Source: Nemertoderma westbladi (taxonomy: Eukaryota > Xenacoelomorpha > Nemertodermatida > Nemertodermatidae). From it: a stretch of 64,000 bases of DNA. The stretch is taken from the NCBI GenBank assembly GCA_032718475.1, contig JAUCBJ010007758.1, forward strand, positions 56,813 to 120,812. Reading direction: 5' to 3'. The translations under genes and the position numbers were made by a program. Numbering within the stretch: the first letter of the stretch is position 1; every line of letters starts with the position of its first letter. Shown piece after piece: positions 1 to 11,937 of this stretch. The notes under the pieces were generated by a model that saw only the letters and a program-made list of their open reading frames with translations, ran no database searches and was not told where the DNA came from.

Positions 1-428
1 CGCTGCCCCTACTTCCTAATCGTACTTAATCGGACAAGTGCTCTACACACACTGTAATCCGTTCAGACTTAACAGCAATCAGACAACAGCTCAGCCTACA
101 AATTGTCTGCACAATCTGATCAGGCTTACACGCCTTCTGTTCAATACTGGCCTACAAACAAATAAAACTTGACAGAAATAAGTAAAAATCTCAATAAAAA
201 ACCAGGGCTGCAGTCCCTGATTAATTATTAAGGCCTACTGGTATATAATAATCAAAATCGAATAATACTGCTGTACCTGTACTGCTGTAGGTACCGGTCC
301 GGGTGGTTAGGTAGTCAGGCCTACTGGTACCGGTTCTGGCAGTTGGGCCTACTGACCTACAGATGTACCGGTTGACCGGTACTTTCAACTTTATTGCTTA
401 CTGCAATAAAGAAACATATATCCTTTAA

Positions 429-1620
429 TGTTCGCGCTTTCAGACCTTTGGCAGTTTAACCCGCCAAATTATGATGTCTTCTAGATATTAAATCGCTTTT
501 CTGCCTACGACAAATATTTGATTCACTACACTAGTCGAAACCAATCCGTGCGCGACCATTCACCCGCTGGATATTCCCGGGAGATTGGGTTCGACGGTTT
601 AATTTTATTGCTATGTAAGCCTAATGTATTATTCGACTGACAGTATTATATAATCTCTGACAATATTATTTACCTTCGGGAATATTAACAGTTCCTTTAG
701 GACGTGGCGCTTTATCTACATAAACAGAGTTATGACTTAAACTACTCACAACGATATGGCTTAATTATAATTCACATATATGGCGCATTCTTTAGGAATG
801 CTTCTTTAACAGACTCACTCATACACAATGCTGCACAATACTGCACACTAATCTGCCGATCTTCACTGATTTTAGTCACATATAAAAGAAACACAGACTG
901 ACTCATGTAGGGTCTATCAAATAACATTAGATTCACTTCAAACCACTTTAACATAAGTCACAATCGTTTATCTGTAACCTTTCTCTCTTACCTTCGGTAT
1001 ATCAAGAATATTGGGTTTCGGGGTATTTATCGTTATTCCAAATATAATAATTCATCCACAAATATAATGAATAACCGACAGTAAATAGCAGTATAAAACA
1101 ACAACTGAACACTGATTGTTATGAGTTTGCAATGTTTCAGCAGTCAGTAGTATGCCGTGCGTTAGGTATGCAGTCCGCAGTTAAAGGATATATGTCCTTA
1201 TAATTAAACCTGCTAGTGTTAAACTAAAAAGCAGAAAAGCACAAAACACTATAAGCCGTTCTTTCGTGGCTTTGAAAAACTCGTGACTACGAGAATACCA
1301 ACTACACTTATTCCCCAAAGCTCCCGTTCAACACAGAGGATGAGCAGTGAGATAGGAATTTTCAGTTCAGTAGCTCAGGATTGGTTAAAATCCAGGATAA
1401 CTCCAATTTCTATTGGAAGATACAAAAACAGGCTATGACGCAACCCTCTTAGGCTAGTTGGACGATTAACAGAGCCCAGATACCTGCATCCCACAAATCA
1501 GCCAATAAGCTGGTAGCTTACACTATTTTAACTATAGATCACTTTGAGAGTATTCTTAGCGACTGGGGGGGAACTGGCCAACAAGGCAAACGAATCAGTT
1601 ATCCCACAAAAGCTTTTACA
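429..1620. repeat. LTR-like repeat, copy A
   Basis: This 1.19-kb segment starts with TGTTCGCGCTTT and ends with AAAGCTTTTACA, so it has the TG...CA ends of an LTR. It is a diverged homologue of 1699-2964 and, reversed, of 60881-61927. Shared blocks include the CTTTAGGACGTGGCGCT stretch near 698 and the CACCCGCTGGATA stretch near 561. No protein-coding frame of note lies inside. The copy at 60881-61927 has exact TG/CA ends and a target duplication, which is the main reason to call this an LTR. No target duplication is visible around this copy. Confidence 0.7.
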
Positions 1621-1698
1621 GAAGTACCGGTTCAGGTTTACCGGTTGACCGGTACTTTCAACTTTATTGCTTACTGCAATAAAGTCAATGACTGTTAT

Positions 1699-2964
1699 TG
1701 TACGCGCTTTTGAAGACCTTTAGCAGTTTAACCTGCCAAAATTTATATGTCTTTTGGTTTATAAATATACTTTAGAAGAAGACAAATATTTAATACCAAT
1801 AAACACAACATTAGCAGAAGCCAGCCTAGTGCGCGTCCATTCACCCGCTGGATAATCCCGGGAGACTGGATTCTGTCGGCTTAAATTATTATTGCAGTGA
1901 AGCTTACTGTATTGTATTATTCGATTGATCGTTAATAATTAATTTCTGACTAATATTATTTACTTTCGGGAAATATTAACAGTTCCTTTAGGACGTGGCG
2001 CTCTATCTAAGTAAACAGAGATATGACTTATACTAATCACAACGGTAAGTCGGTAAGGCTTAAGATTCACGTATGAGGCGCATTCTTTAAGAAATGCTTA
2101 GTTATCAATCACAATCATGCACAATACCGGTAACACACAATACCGCTCACTAATTTGCCGACCGTCAATGAATTTTATCATATATAAAGGGAATAGCAAC
2201 GGACCAATGTAGTGCTTATTAAATAGCATTAAATTCACTACAAACCACAACAATATAAGTCGCAATCGCTATATATAACCCGTCTCTCTAACCTGTAGTG
2301 TATCAAAAAAAAGGGAAATTTGGGTTCTTTATATATGTTCTCCAAATGATATTCAACCAAACACAACAGTAAATAGCAGTATAATAATGTATGTTAAACA
2401 GTAATAACAACAAAGTATTGAATTGTGAATGGAATTGTTAAGATTAGATTGGATAACAGTCATACGCTCTATAATTTAAGCCTACTAATGTTTCTTATAA
2501 AAGTATGAAACGAATTGATTCTAGAGCCGTTGTTCCTGGCCTAGACAGCAATAACAACAAAGTATCAAGAAAAAAACAGTAAGACTGAACACACTCCTTA
2601 TGATTGACCGAAAAGCTACACGTCGACAGGAAAAATCGCTCTGATTGGCTCAAGCCAAACAAAGAACCATGCGTCCAATGGCTGTTTCCATGTCAGCAAC
2701 CAGCTGTTAGATGTCGTAATATGAATCATCACGGCTAAGCTATGAAAGGTATTTGCCGCATTGCAGGTTTTTTGTCTTACCATGTCCGCTAATACACGTA
2801 TATAGCAAAATGACTTTTATGTCCGTTAAAACACCTGTAACGGTACCTTGAGGGCGAGGGGAATATTTATACAGTTATAGAACCTTTTTAGAGTATTCCA
2901 GCATCTGGGGGGAAACTGGATTGCGAAGCAAAGGGGCCAGTTATATCTCACAGAAGCTTTTACA
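1699..2964. repeat. LTR-like repeat, copy B (tandem with A)
   Basis: This is the second copy of the LTR-like repeat, in the same orientation as copy A and separated from it by 78 bp. About 45 bp just left of each copy (365-410 and 1639-1684) are also nearly identical. The whole 1.27-kb unit (flank plus LTR) may therefore have been tandemly duplicated and then diverged. Its right end runs straight into the pol relic at 2965-3992, and the C-terminal 46 or so codons of that open frame are LTR sequence. Confidence 0.65.
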
Positions 2965-3992
2965 GATGCGTCCGTCCAATAGAATAAGGTCAATGTCGTG
3001 TCTAACTCCTTTATTATCTGCTTACTTACCTCGACTGAAACTACTGCCGCCTGTAACTCTGCACGAGGGACAGTCATGTATTTGACCGGCATTGTCTTTG
3101 ATCTAGAAGTCACAAAGGCCGTCTCAAACTTGTCCTGACTTACCTCTCGGCGAAGGTAGGCTACCATACCAAAGCCGGTGTCACTTGTGTCACTGAATAA
3201 GTGGAGTTCGAGATCAGCTGGAAATACCAGCTGATTCGGAAAGTAGGATCGGGGCACATCTATATTTTTCAATAGATGTAACTCTGCTTCCCACTCTCTC
3301 CACTGCTTTGCATGTATAGGAGATATTGGTTCGTCCCACTCTAGGTCGGACAACCAAATTTTCCTCATGCACGCTTGTGCCTGTAATATTACCGGACTGA
3401 TAAAGTTCATCGGGTCAAATAGTCTACTCAATGTCGATAAGCAAATTCTCTTTGTCAAAATCTTGTCTGGGCTACTGGGCTCAAATCTAACTCTCACCTG
3501 GAACTTGTCCGTGTTCGGATTCCTAGCGAGTCCCAGTACTCGCGCCATGGGGATTGGTTCTACCCCCAATTCAATGTCTCCGCTCCCGCAATCTTTCACC
3601 GGGAACGATTCTAATAGGGCCTCCGAATTAGTAGTGAACTTGGTCAGAGGAAAACCCCCTGTTGCGAACCATTGGTTGATACCCATAGGTCTGGAAACCG
3701 GGCTCCGGGCTCTCGCTTCTGCTACACTACCCTCCCTATCACTCACCTCTGTCCGGGCTGCTGTGCAGTTCTTCCTTACAGTAGTGGTAGGGGATCCTAA
3801 TACTATTACTGGTGTTCCTTGCTCTTCCTCACTAGTTACTGTCTTGTCCTCCTGTTCACTTACGTCAGCGTCGCTTGCTGCGTCGTCATAGTCGGCATTG
3901 TCGTCAACAGTAATATTAACGCTATCGTCAGTCGGCGGTCCAGCCGCCGTCTCATAGCTGTCCTCTAGTGCCTCCTTGTCTGAGACACTCAT
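2826..3992 (-). pseudogene. BEL/Pao pol relic (RT thumb and RNase H, internally deleted)
   Basis: The minus-strand frame of 388 codons starts with an acidic region of about 90 residues (rich in D, E, S and T). It then jumps into the Pao-type RT/RNase H part. Family-typical segments are the GFPLTKF stretch, a FDPMNFISPV segment (the family norm is close to LYDPLGLISPV), PRSYFPN, LHLFSDTSDTGFG and the VPRAELQAA RNase H segment. Protease, RT palm with YxDD, and integrase are missing, so this is an internal-deletion derivative. The frame breaks inside the RNase H motif (YWTDAS) exactly where LTR copy B begins. It cannot make a working polyprotein. Confidence 0.85.
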
Positions 3993-6900
3993 AGTCTAAA
4001 TAATGTTTTGCCTTCCGGCTAAAATCTCGCAAAATTTCGAGATTTAATTATAATTTAACCGAAAATACGGTCAAATTATTTGTCTAATAATTAGTTGGTC
4101 CAAAATGTCAAATAAATTCGCAATGCAATATTGTGAATTTAATAGGATATAGTTATAGCAAATACTAGAACAATATTTAAACAAAATATTATTATATAGC
4201 TATTATAGCATTTAAATACCGGTATAGCACAAAATAACCTTGAATCTAATACAAAAAACCATGGCCAGCTAAACCTAACTAACCTAACTAATAAATTGAG
4301 TTCAGCTTCGCAGTTAAACAACCGGTAATTTTTTACTGCTTCCACAAACACAATGGTGCCAACAGGACAACTAACCTTGTTTGCTGTGAGATTCCACATC
4401 CGCGTCCAAAGATTCAGGCTCTTCGCTGATTGCGAACCGAACCCGCAGACCCACACGAACCCCAAACTCAGAAGTTCCGTCTTGCCATCTATCTCCAGAT
4501 GGTATAAAATAACTAAGCGGTTACCTAACATACCGGTACAAAACTCTAGATTTTACAAATAATTTTGACCGAAACTGAATTCTCGCAAACCTAGCTAAAA
4601 TTTTCAAAAAACTTACTAATTACAGTTTGCCCTAAGGGCCTAAGGAACTGCTGTATTCGCAATTAGCAAAAAACGCACTACCGTACATCCACTGTACGCA
4701 ATACAGTAAGTAAAACAGTACACCAACCTAACAGCCTAAAGAATACTGTATGTGGTACAGCAAAACAAATGTCCTTTCTACCGTACGCAGTAACAGCAAT
4801 CAGCCTAATGCACTAATGTACTACTGTACTACTGCATGCGACCAATGAATACAGTAATCTAAACTAACAGCCTAAGAATACTCTATTTACTGTACGCTAC
4901 AGCCTACAGCAAACAAAATACACATTACTGATACGAAGTAACAGTAAATTAGCCTAATGTACTACAGTACTACTGCATGCAGCAGCAAAAGTACACATTA
5001 CTGATAAACACGCGCGTTACCTATACTAACAGCAGAACTGTTGAACAGACAAATACCGGTATACTTCTCTGCCAACCTAATAAGTTCCCGCCTAACCAAT
5101 AAGACACAAATACTGCTCTACTGTTAAATAAAGGTAATCAGGAGCGTGCTACTACTAAAACGTAGGGCTGCTAAATATAAAACCGCTACTTACCGTTGGA
5201 TGGCGCTAATCTGCCGTCTGCTAATATAATTTTACTAAATTTACACGGCTCCTGCAAAATCACTTGTTCCTTTCTCTACCGATCGCTCGACAGAGAGCTA
5301 ACTGTTCGAATCTATGAGCCACGCGGGAATAACCAAAACAATAAACCCGAGTCGGCTCCCTAAGCTTACTTAAGACGAGTGTGAAAGACATTACACTCAA
5401 GAGTATATTCTTACGCCTAATCTTACTGTTAAAGTACGCTAATGCCTATGTCTTTTCTAATCGCGAATACTGGGGGTTGCCTAAAGGAATGTGTGAATGC
5501 GAGAATATTTAAATAATCAAAAATGGTACAGTACACTGTCTCGCGTGAGTAATATCGTTCTAGGTCTAAAACTTGCCTGCAGCTGGCTTTAGGCCAGAAA
5601 ACTACTAGTGTGTTCCGCGTACCGAATAATGCGATCTAGCTTATTGCCCGCTAATGCAAATAACCGCTCAGCGTGAATAGTTTACGGTACTCTAAATTAT
5701 TACCTTAGCTACTCTCTGCTATGCTGCGTACTAATTCTTAATTTTACTAATTAATTACAGTCACAAATGTATAACAGCATACTAATTACTAAGAGTTCCA
5801 GAATGCGTAATTCTAACTTATTACACAACAGGTTTCACTAGTAACAGTCTAAAAATACTGTATTACTTTGACCTAATTAGTAATTATTTACAGTAAACTA
5901 AGAAATAGAAATCAATCAAAGAGAAAAGAGCGCCTACCTAAGCATTCGTAATCATATGCACACTTCAGTAACACACCAATCAGCATTAGCAATCACAGTT
6001 TGCAATGTGCAATTCGCAATCGCACGATTCGCAATTTTGCAGTTTACAACTGTAATGTGTACAGGTCTTTCCCGGGTACATCCAGGCTTCCTAACTAACC
6101 CAATTCCTGCCCCCCTAATGCTACAAAATAGAGACAAAATCTGGATCATCAGCCCCTAATTACTGTACCAGCGAAATGGCCTTACGCTACAGAGTAAACC
6201 GCCCGACCGCAACGGTAACCCCCCGCCAGCATTGCCCGCCTTTTGAATCCTCCGCACTCCCTTCGTCGCTAACCCCCCGATGCGCCCACCGCCTACCGGC
6301 ACCTTAGCCCTCCATTAGAATGAATAGCTACCGTAGCGGCGCATGCAAATCACAAAGTCTGACAGTTTCAGAAAATCCCGTAGGATTATTGCGTCGAAAG
6401 GAATTACATAGAACCATTAACAAAAGGGGTAGAAATCATAGTTCCGATTGTAATTAGCAGTAATCGTTGGAATTGATTGAGAAACACAAGTGAGAATAAT
6501 CTAATTAACGAATCATTCCAAGAAATCAATCGAAAAGGTAGAAATGCAGAAAATACGCACAAATTGTACTCCTAAACTTAACACAGAATAATGAGATTGT
6601 GGTGGTGGTGAAAATGTACAGCTCTACCGGCAAACCGCCAATTTATAGGTGATTCGAGTGGGGTGATGCAATCGCTCTCTCATTGGCTCTCCAATCCGCG
6701 CTATCATTAGACCAACCTGGAAGCAGTTAGTCCAATAAGAAAGCCGGATTGTAGCCCTATTGCCCCCAAAACCCACAAAACGTCACCATATAAGGTAATT
6801 TTGCCGGTGCTTAATTTAGCGGTACTAATAACATGATGCACAAACATTAATTTAGCGCAAGTATAGGAAATTAAGACCCGTGATAGCTAGCCCCATCAAG

Positions 6901-7089
6901 GCTAATAACAGCAAGCCTAAAATCCAGGGTCCAACTGAACTTGCTACCCTGGAACTATCTACTTATATCATATTACAAAATTACATAGGTAGGGCTACAT
7001 ACTATACAAAATGGATGAATTCAAAATATATGGGCGTTTCAATTTCCTTATCTAAATGTCACTGCGCTATTATGCCTTATCTAAATAAT
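3993..7089. other. Gene-free stretch, repeat-rich
   Basis: No supported gene was found. The sequence is AT-rich and full of short dispersed words such as CAGCCTA, TACTGTA and ACCGGTA. Two GC-richer islands stand out, 4340-4510 and 6170-6310. On the minus strand the first has an open frame ending at a donor-like CAAG/GTTAGT near 4370, so a lone exon cannot be excluded. No homologue was recognised. Confidence 0.5.
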
Positions 7090-7215
7090 TGTACTGCATA
7101 ACGGACTAATATGTGATACTATATAATGGACTAATATATTATACTGTATAATGGACCAATATATTATACTGTATAATGGCTAATAATGTGTACTGCATAA
7201 TAACTAATATTGTGT
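7090..7215. repeat. Short AT-rich minisatellite
   Basis: About five imperfect tandem copies of a unit near 28-30 bp, of the form ACTGTATAATGGACTAATAT, lie side by side. The array ends about 50 bp before the LTR-like pair at 7265. Confidence 0.7.
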
Positions 7216-7264
7216 ATACAGTACAACAGCTAACAATGTGGATACAGCGCCATATACCATAACA

Positions 7265-8246
7265 CATATAGATATAAGGGTATGATAAATAATAAGAATT
7301 AGCACAGTTAAAGTGAACGATGTATAATGTACCGGTAAAATGGTTTAATACTGTATAGCAGTAGACGGAGATGAATGTGATTAGAGTTCCGGTACTACCC
7401 TAACTAACTGACTTACTGAAGTGAATAGATTGGCACAAGAACCGGTAATATATATTGCACTGGTTGGCCGCATTACGTTACTCAGTTGATGCCTTCCCCC
7501 CATTGGCTAATAACTCACTTTTCACCCTCCCATCTCCCTGGGAGTGCTCCCCCCCCCCCCCCGCTGCTGTCTCTCTCTCCCTTCCGGGGGTTTAACCTCT
7601 GACCCCAGCTGCGTGTGTTCCCTTGGGGTCTGTTGTCCCCGCTTATTGGGGTGACATGAGGTTGATTGGTAATCAACCTCGTGCTCCCAATATCGCCTAA
7701 AACCAACTTTGTGTGGGCCTGGTTAGCCGAATTGAATACACTAACACTCCCCCCCATGCTATCTTCCTGGTGAGAAGATAGCATCCACCTCTAGTGCGCT
7801 ACAATTCCGCCGGATCTCGATCTAGCATCGAGTGTGGGGTGGAACTATTTTTCTCGGAGCCGGCTTTCCAGACCGCCCCCAATGGGTATGATATCGCTAC
7901 CCTGTTTACCTGGCATCCCGTGTCGGGCCGATCGTGCGCTTCTCTCACACGACTTTTGTTTCCCCAACACTTTCGCCACATCAACTCCACTCTGTTCTCA
8001 CCCTGACTCTCCTCTACTTCTCCTCACTTCCGCTCTAACTCTCGGATTTCCCTGTCCCTCACTCAGCCTCTTATTCCTCCACCCCCCCCCCCCCCATACT
8101 TGAATTGCACCCGCACTCTCTCCGCACTACAACTCAACCCCTATCTTACTCACTCACTCCTGACGAGTTTTACCCCCCTCCTGTGCCGTCGCACTCAAGA
8201 AGTGTGATGTCGTCCAGTGTCTCGTCAACGGGAGTATTATAGTCCA
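7265..8246. repeat. LTR-like unit 1, locus 1 (5' truncated)
   Basis: This is a non-coding unit closely matching 32994-34069, but it lacks the first 100 bp or so. It holds a CCCCCCATTGGCTAATAA segment, a long C tract near 8085 and the end motif TATTATAGTCCA. It is followed by two T residues and then the TGTGACGGGATCC start of the next unit. TG...CA ends suggest an LTR. The open frames inside come from low-complexity C/T-rich DNA and are not supported as genes. Confidence 0.65.
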
Positions 8247-8248
8247 TT

Positions 8249-9253
8249 TGTGACGGGATCCACGGAGGATCCCGATTTATCCTGTTTTTAATCTACGTGT
8301 CCCGCCTTGTGTGAAAGGGTAAAAAGAGTTGTTGATTGCTGTATATAGTTCTTCGGGTATATAATAGTATAAGATAAATATAAGATATTGATATAAGATG
8401 TACTGATAGTGAGATAAGATATTGGCACTGGATGTACTGACGGTAAGACGAGACGGTAATTAAAGTTCCGGTACTACCCTAGCTAAACTGACTTACTACA
8501 AAGTGAATGAAATGATTACTGTACTGACAATATATTGCACGGTTGGCCGCGTTGCACTACCCAGCCGATGCCTTCCCCCCATTGGCTAATAACCCTGTTG
8601 TCGCCCTTTTACCTCCCTTTGGAGTGCTTCCCTTTATCCCTGCTATTCTCTCTCTCTCAGGGGTGTAACCCCTGACCCCTATTGTGCGTTTTCTCTTTGG
8701 GGTTTCTCCTTCCCACTTTGTTGGGGTGAAACGAGATTGATTGATCGCTCTCGTGTTCCCCAATATTGCCTAAACCTAACTCTATGGGGTGGTTAGCGGA
8801 ATTGAATAAGCTAACACTCCCCCCATGCTATCTTCCCGGTGAGAAGATAGAATCCACCTCTAGTGCGCTACAATTCCGCTGGATCCCGATCTAGTATTGG
8901 GTGTGGGGTGGGCCTATTTTCTTGGAGCCGGCTTTCCAGGCCGCTCCCTATGGGTATGATAATGCTACCCCGTCTTGGTACAACTCTACCTATCTTGTAC
9001 CAAGACATGTGGCGTCACGTGTTGGGCCGATCGTGCGCTTCTCTCACACAATTTTGCTTCCCCAACGCTTTCGCCCTAACTCTCCTCCACTCTTACCCCA
9101 ACTCTCACATACTCTCGGACCTCCTCGTCCCATGCTCTTTCTCTTACTTCTCTCCCCCCCCCCCCGCACTTGAATTGCGCTCACACTCTCTCCACACTCT
9201 GCACTCTCTCCACACTACAACTCAACCTCTATCTTGACCACTCACTCCCAACG
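8249..9253. repeat. LTR-like unit 2, locus 1 (3' truncated)
   Basis: This is the second unit of the head-to-tail pair, offset by about 1079 bp from unit 1 and diverged from it. It is much closer to the interrupted unit 2 at locus 2 (34072-42584). Homology stops at 9253, after CTCACTCCCAACG, so about 110 bp of the unit end are missing here. Confidence 0.65.
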
Positions 9254-11930
9254 TACCACTTCCCTTACATACTTATATAGAGTAGTAGAGTGCTCCATAC
9301 AAATCAGAATCAATTAAAAAAGCCCTTATATAAAGAATTACTAAATCACAAATGACCTTGTAAATTACGAAAATTTCAAAAAAATTTCTGCTGGGGAACC
9401 TAGTGGCACCCACATTTTGGTCTCTGTAGTACAGAGGAATGCATATTTTGAATGCAAACGTCTCTAAAGATAGCGAATCCAGTACTATCTAGTTTCTCAT
9501 TGACAGAGTCCCACAGGCTTAGTTTTGTCAGTGTGCGATCTTTAAACTGACTATCAACGTTTCAAAATGGATCAGAAGTGGTCAGAAACATTCAAATCGG
9601 ATGAATTTGTTATGTTCATCTAACTTAGCGAGCTTAGTTCCCCGAGTATGGGAACCTATGGTTTGACAGCACACATCAGCTAACCATCCGGAAAGTGTGG
9701 TAATTTCGAATATGGTGTTCATGGCCAAGGAAAGATGGAGGGGAACGCTCATAAAACTATAAACCACTCCAGGCGCTGTCAATGGCCCATCAAAATATAA
9801 ATGTGAGTAATGATCACCACAAATCTGTTGATAATTAAGAGAGTCTCTTACTTTGAAATTCCATCTGTATACTTGGAACGCTAAATGTCTGATGGAAGTT
9901 CGTTAGACTTTATTTATCCCGCTCGGCATAGTGGCATACATGGTTTGAAAAAATCCTCAACCTTCTGCCCAAGGTGCTCTTAATTGTGTGGACTTGATTA
10001 CTGTAAGAAAAAAAAGCTACTGGCTACTGAAGTACTGACTACTGGCTACTGACTACTGGCTACTGGCTAATGACCTAAGAGCAAAAACAAATCTAACGAT
10101 TTTGATGAATTTTTGCATGGACCATGAAAATAGATTTCTAAGGGTACTTGTGATATTGCGGTTTAAATTGGACCATCTCAACTTGTTTTATTTCGAAAAA
10201 TAGTGTAAGCGGATTCAATTCCACTTCATATATATTATACTTATATATATACTTATGAAATTTTCATTTTTTTGGATTTGAAAGTGTTCTTCGATAATTT
10301 TTTCACCTACAACCCAAATTTCGTAGGATTTTATTGGATGATTACAAAAATACAGCAAGGGGGGGGGGGGGGCGAATCGACCACCCGCCAGTGCTGCTAA
10401 TGGTCTTAACACCCCAGTGGTAATGGGTTTAAAGGACATGCTAGTTGGGATTGCCCTTTTAGCCAAGACATCGAAAGTGTAGATGAGTTAATTGCACTTT
10501 GTTACATATGAGCTTGGGAAGCCAGTGCAGATCTTCACTGCGAGTCGTGCCATCGGTATAATCCGGGACGTGCACTGCACATGAGGGAGTGTAGCATTTC
10601 ACCCCTATCTCTTTCCCCAAGTCGAGTAAAAAACTCGTATTTCCAACTACAAATTAATCAAACCGTTGGTGAGTGTATTTCCACCTAATATGTCCAGAAA
10701 TATTTTCAAAATATTAATCCGAGAAATATTGAGTCTTATCATTTGATTAGCTTTATTAGTAGAGACCCCGAGTGTGGTGAGACATTTGTAAATGCATACC
10801 CTGAGTTACAAGAAATCCACTAACATCCTTATGAGTACAAAGCGAGAGAATGGGAATTAGAAAGAACCGTTAAAACCCAAAAATTCCTGACTACTCATGG
10901 TCTACCTATGGTGTTCGTACAGACGACTAAGATGGTACTGGTACAGGCTGCTGTCCAGAGACGAGCCTTAAAGGTTGTGCACCATCGATCCCTTGGGTCC
11001 TCTAATAAACATGTTCATATTGCAGCCCAATCAAAGGAGAGGAGACACAGAAATACAAATCCTTCCAATGCAATTGTATTGCACCCTTCCCCCAGGAGTT
11101 ATAGCCCTCCTAGTAAAGTAGCTCGTGGATAGGAGAAAAAGAATATTCAAAAGATTAAGATACTCCATAAAAGTCATTCTAGAAAGAAGGATTGATAGTT
11201 TAGAGTAGTAAACTTATGAGAAACTGTGATGCTAGGTATATGTTATAGACTTAAGTTCCTTTTTCTGGGAGCGGTGTTAAAGCTTTTGTGGGAAAAATAT
11301 ATAGTTTTTGTGCAATACGCAAACTACTCTAAAACTGGCAGTATCTCGAGGGATTTGAGAATTTATAAAACTTATGTTCTATAGCATTTATTTTGGTACA
11401 GAGCTGTAGTGACGAAATCATTTAATCATTTAATCTTTTAATCATTTAATTTACATAACAGACATTACAGAATATAATGTTGTATGGGCCTACTGCACAA
11501 ATAAACTAATATTTATGTAGCTCAGTATATCTACAGTTTAAGGCACATAGCATAGCTAGTGCGTGACTCAAACAGCAACATATATAAATACTAATAAATG
11601 TAAGTATTTACAGTATTATGATTAAGGTATTCCAAGAAATTATGTTTCAATGTTAAAATTTGAATGGAAAAAATATATATATATATATTTGTCAGAAACT
11701 CCAGCGGAATAGTAAAAAATAGGAAACAGACAGTTAAATTAATTGCTGTGGTTAGTAAAAGAAAATACGAAATGAATAAAGAGACAAGAAGAGGATGGCC
11801 TAATCTAGTATATTATTTTTGAGTGTTTGACGGTTTAGCAACTAATATTTTTAATTTGAAATTATGACTGATTGAGCGATCGGAGGGGGTAACTTAAATA
11901 TAGATTAACAGGCATCACTGAACAATAATA
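9254..11930. other. Gene-free stretch
   Basis: No supported gene was found. A short CTACTGGCTA-type tandem tract lies at 10018-10075, and a run of about 12 G at 10360-10372. Open frames of 60-83 codons here have no recognisable domain and are probably chance. The far end merges into the 3' UTR or tail of the LINE that ends near 11938. Confidence 0.5.
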
Positions 11931-11937
11931 GTTATTA

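Noticed and set aside
7794-9237. Open frames of 63-124 codons shared between 7.8-9.2 kb, 33.6-34.0 kb and 42.1-42.5 kb
   Set aside because: They recur because the LTR-like repeat unit recurs. They are C/T-rich low-complexity translations in several frames, with frameshifts between copies.
10215-10466. An 83-codon frame with a proline run
   Set aside because: The prolines come from a G12-type homopolymer; there is no domain or neighbour support.
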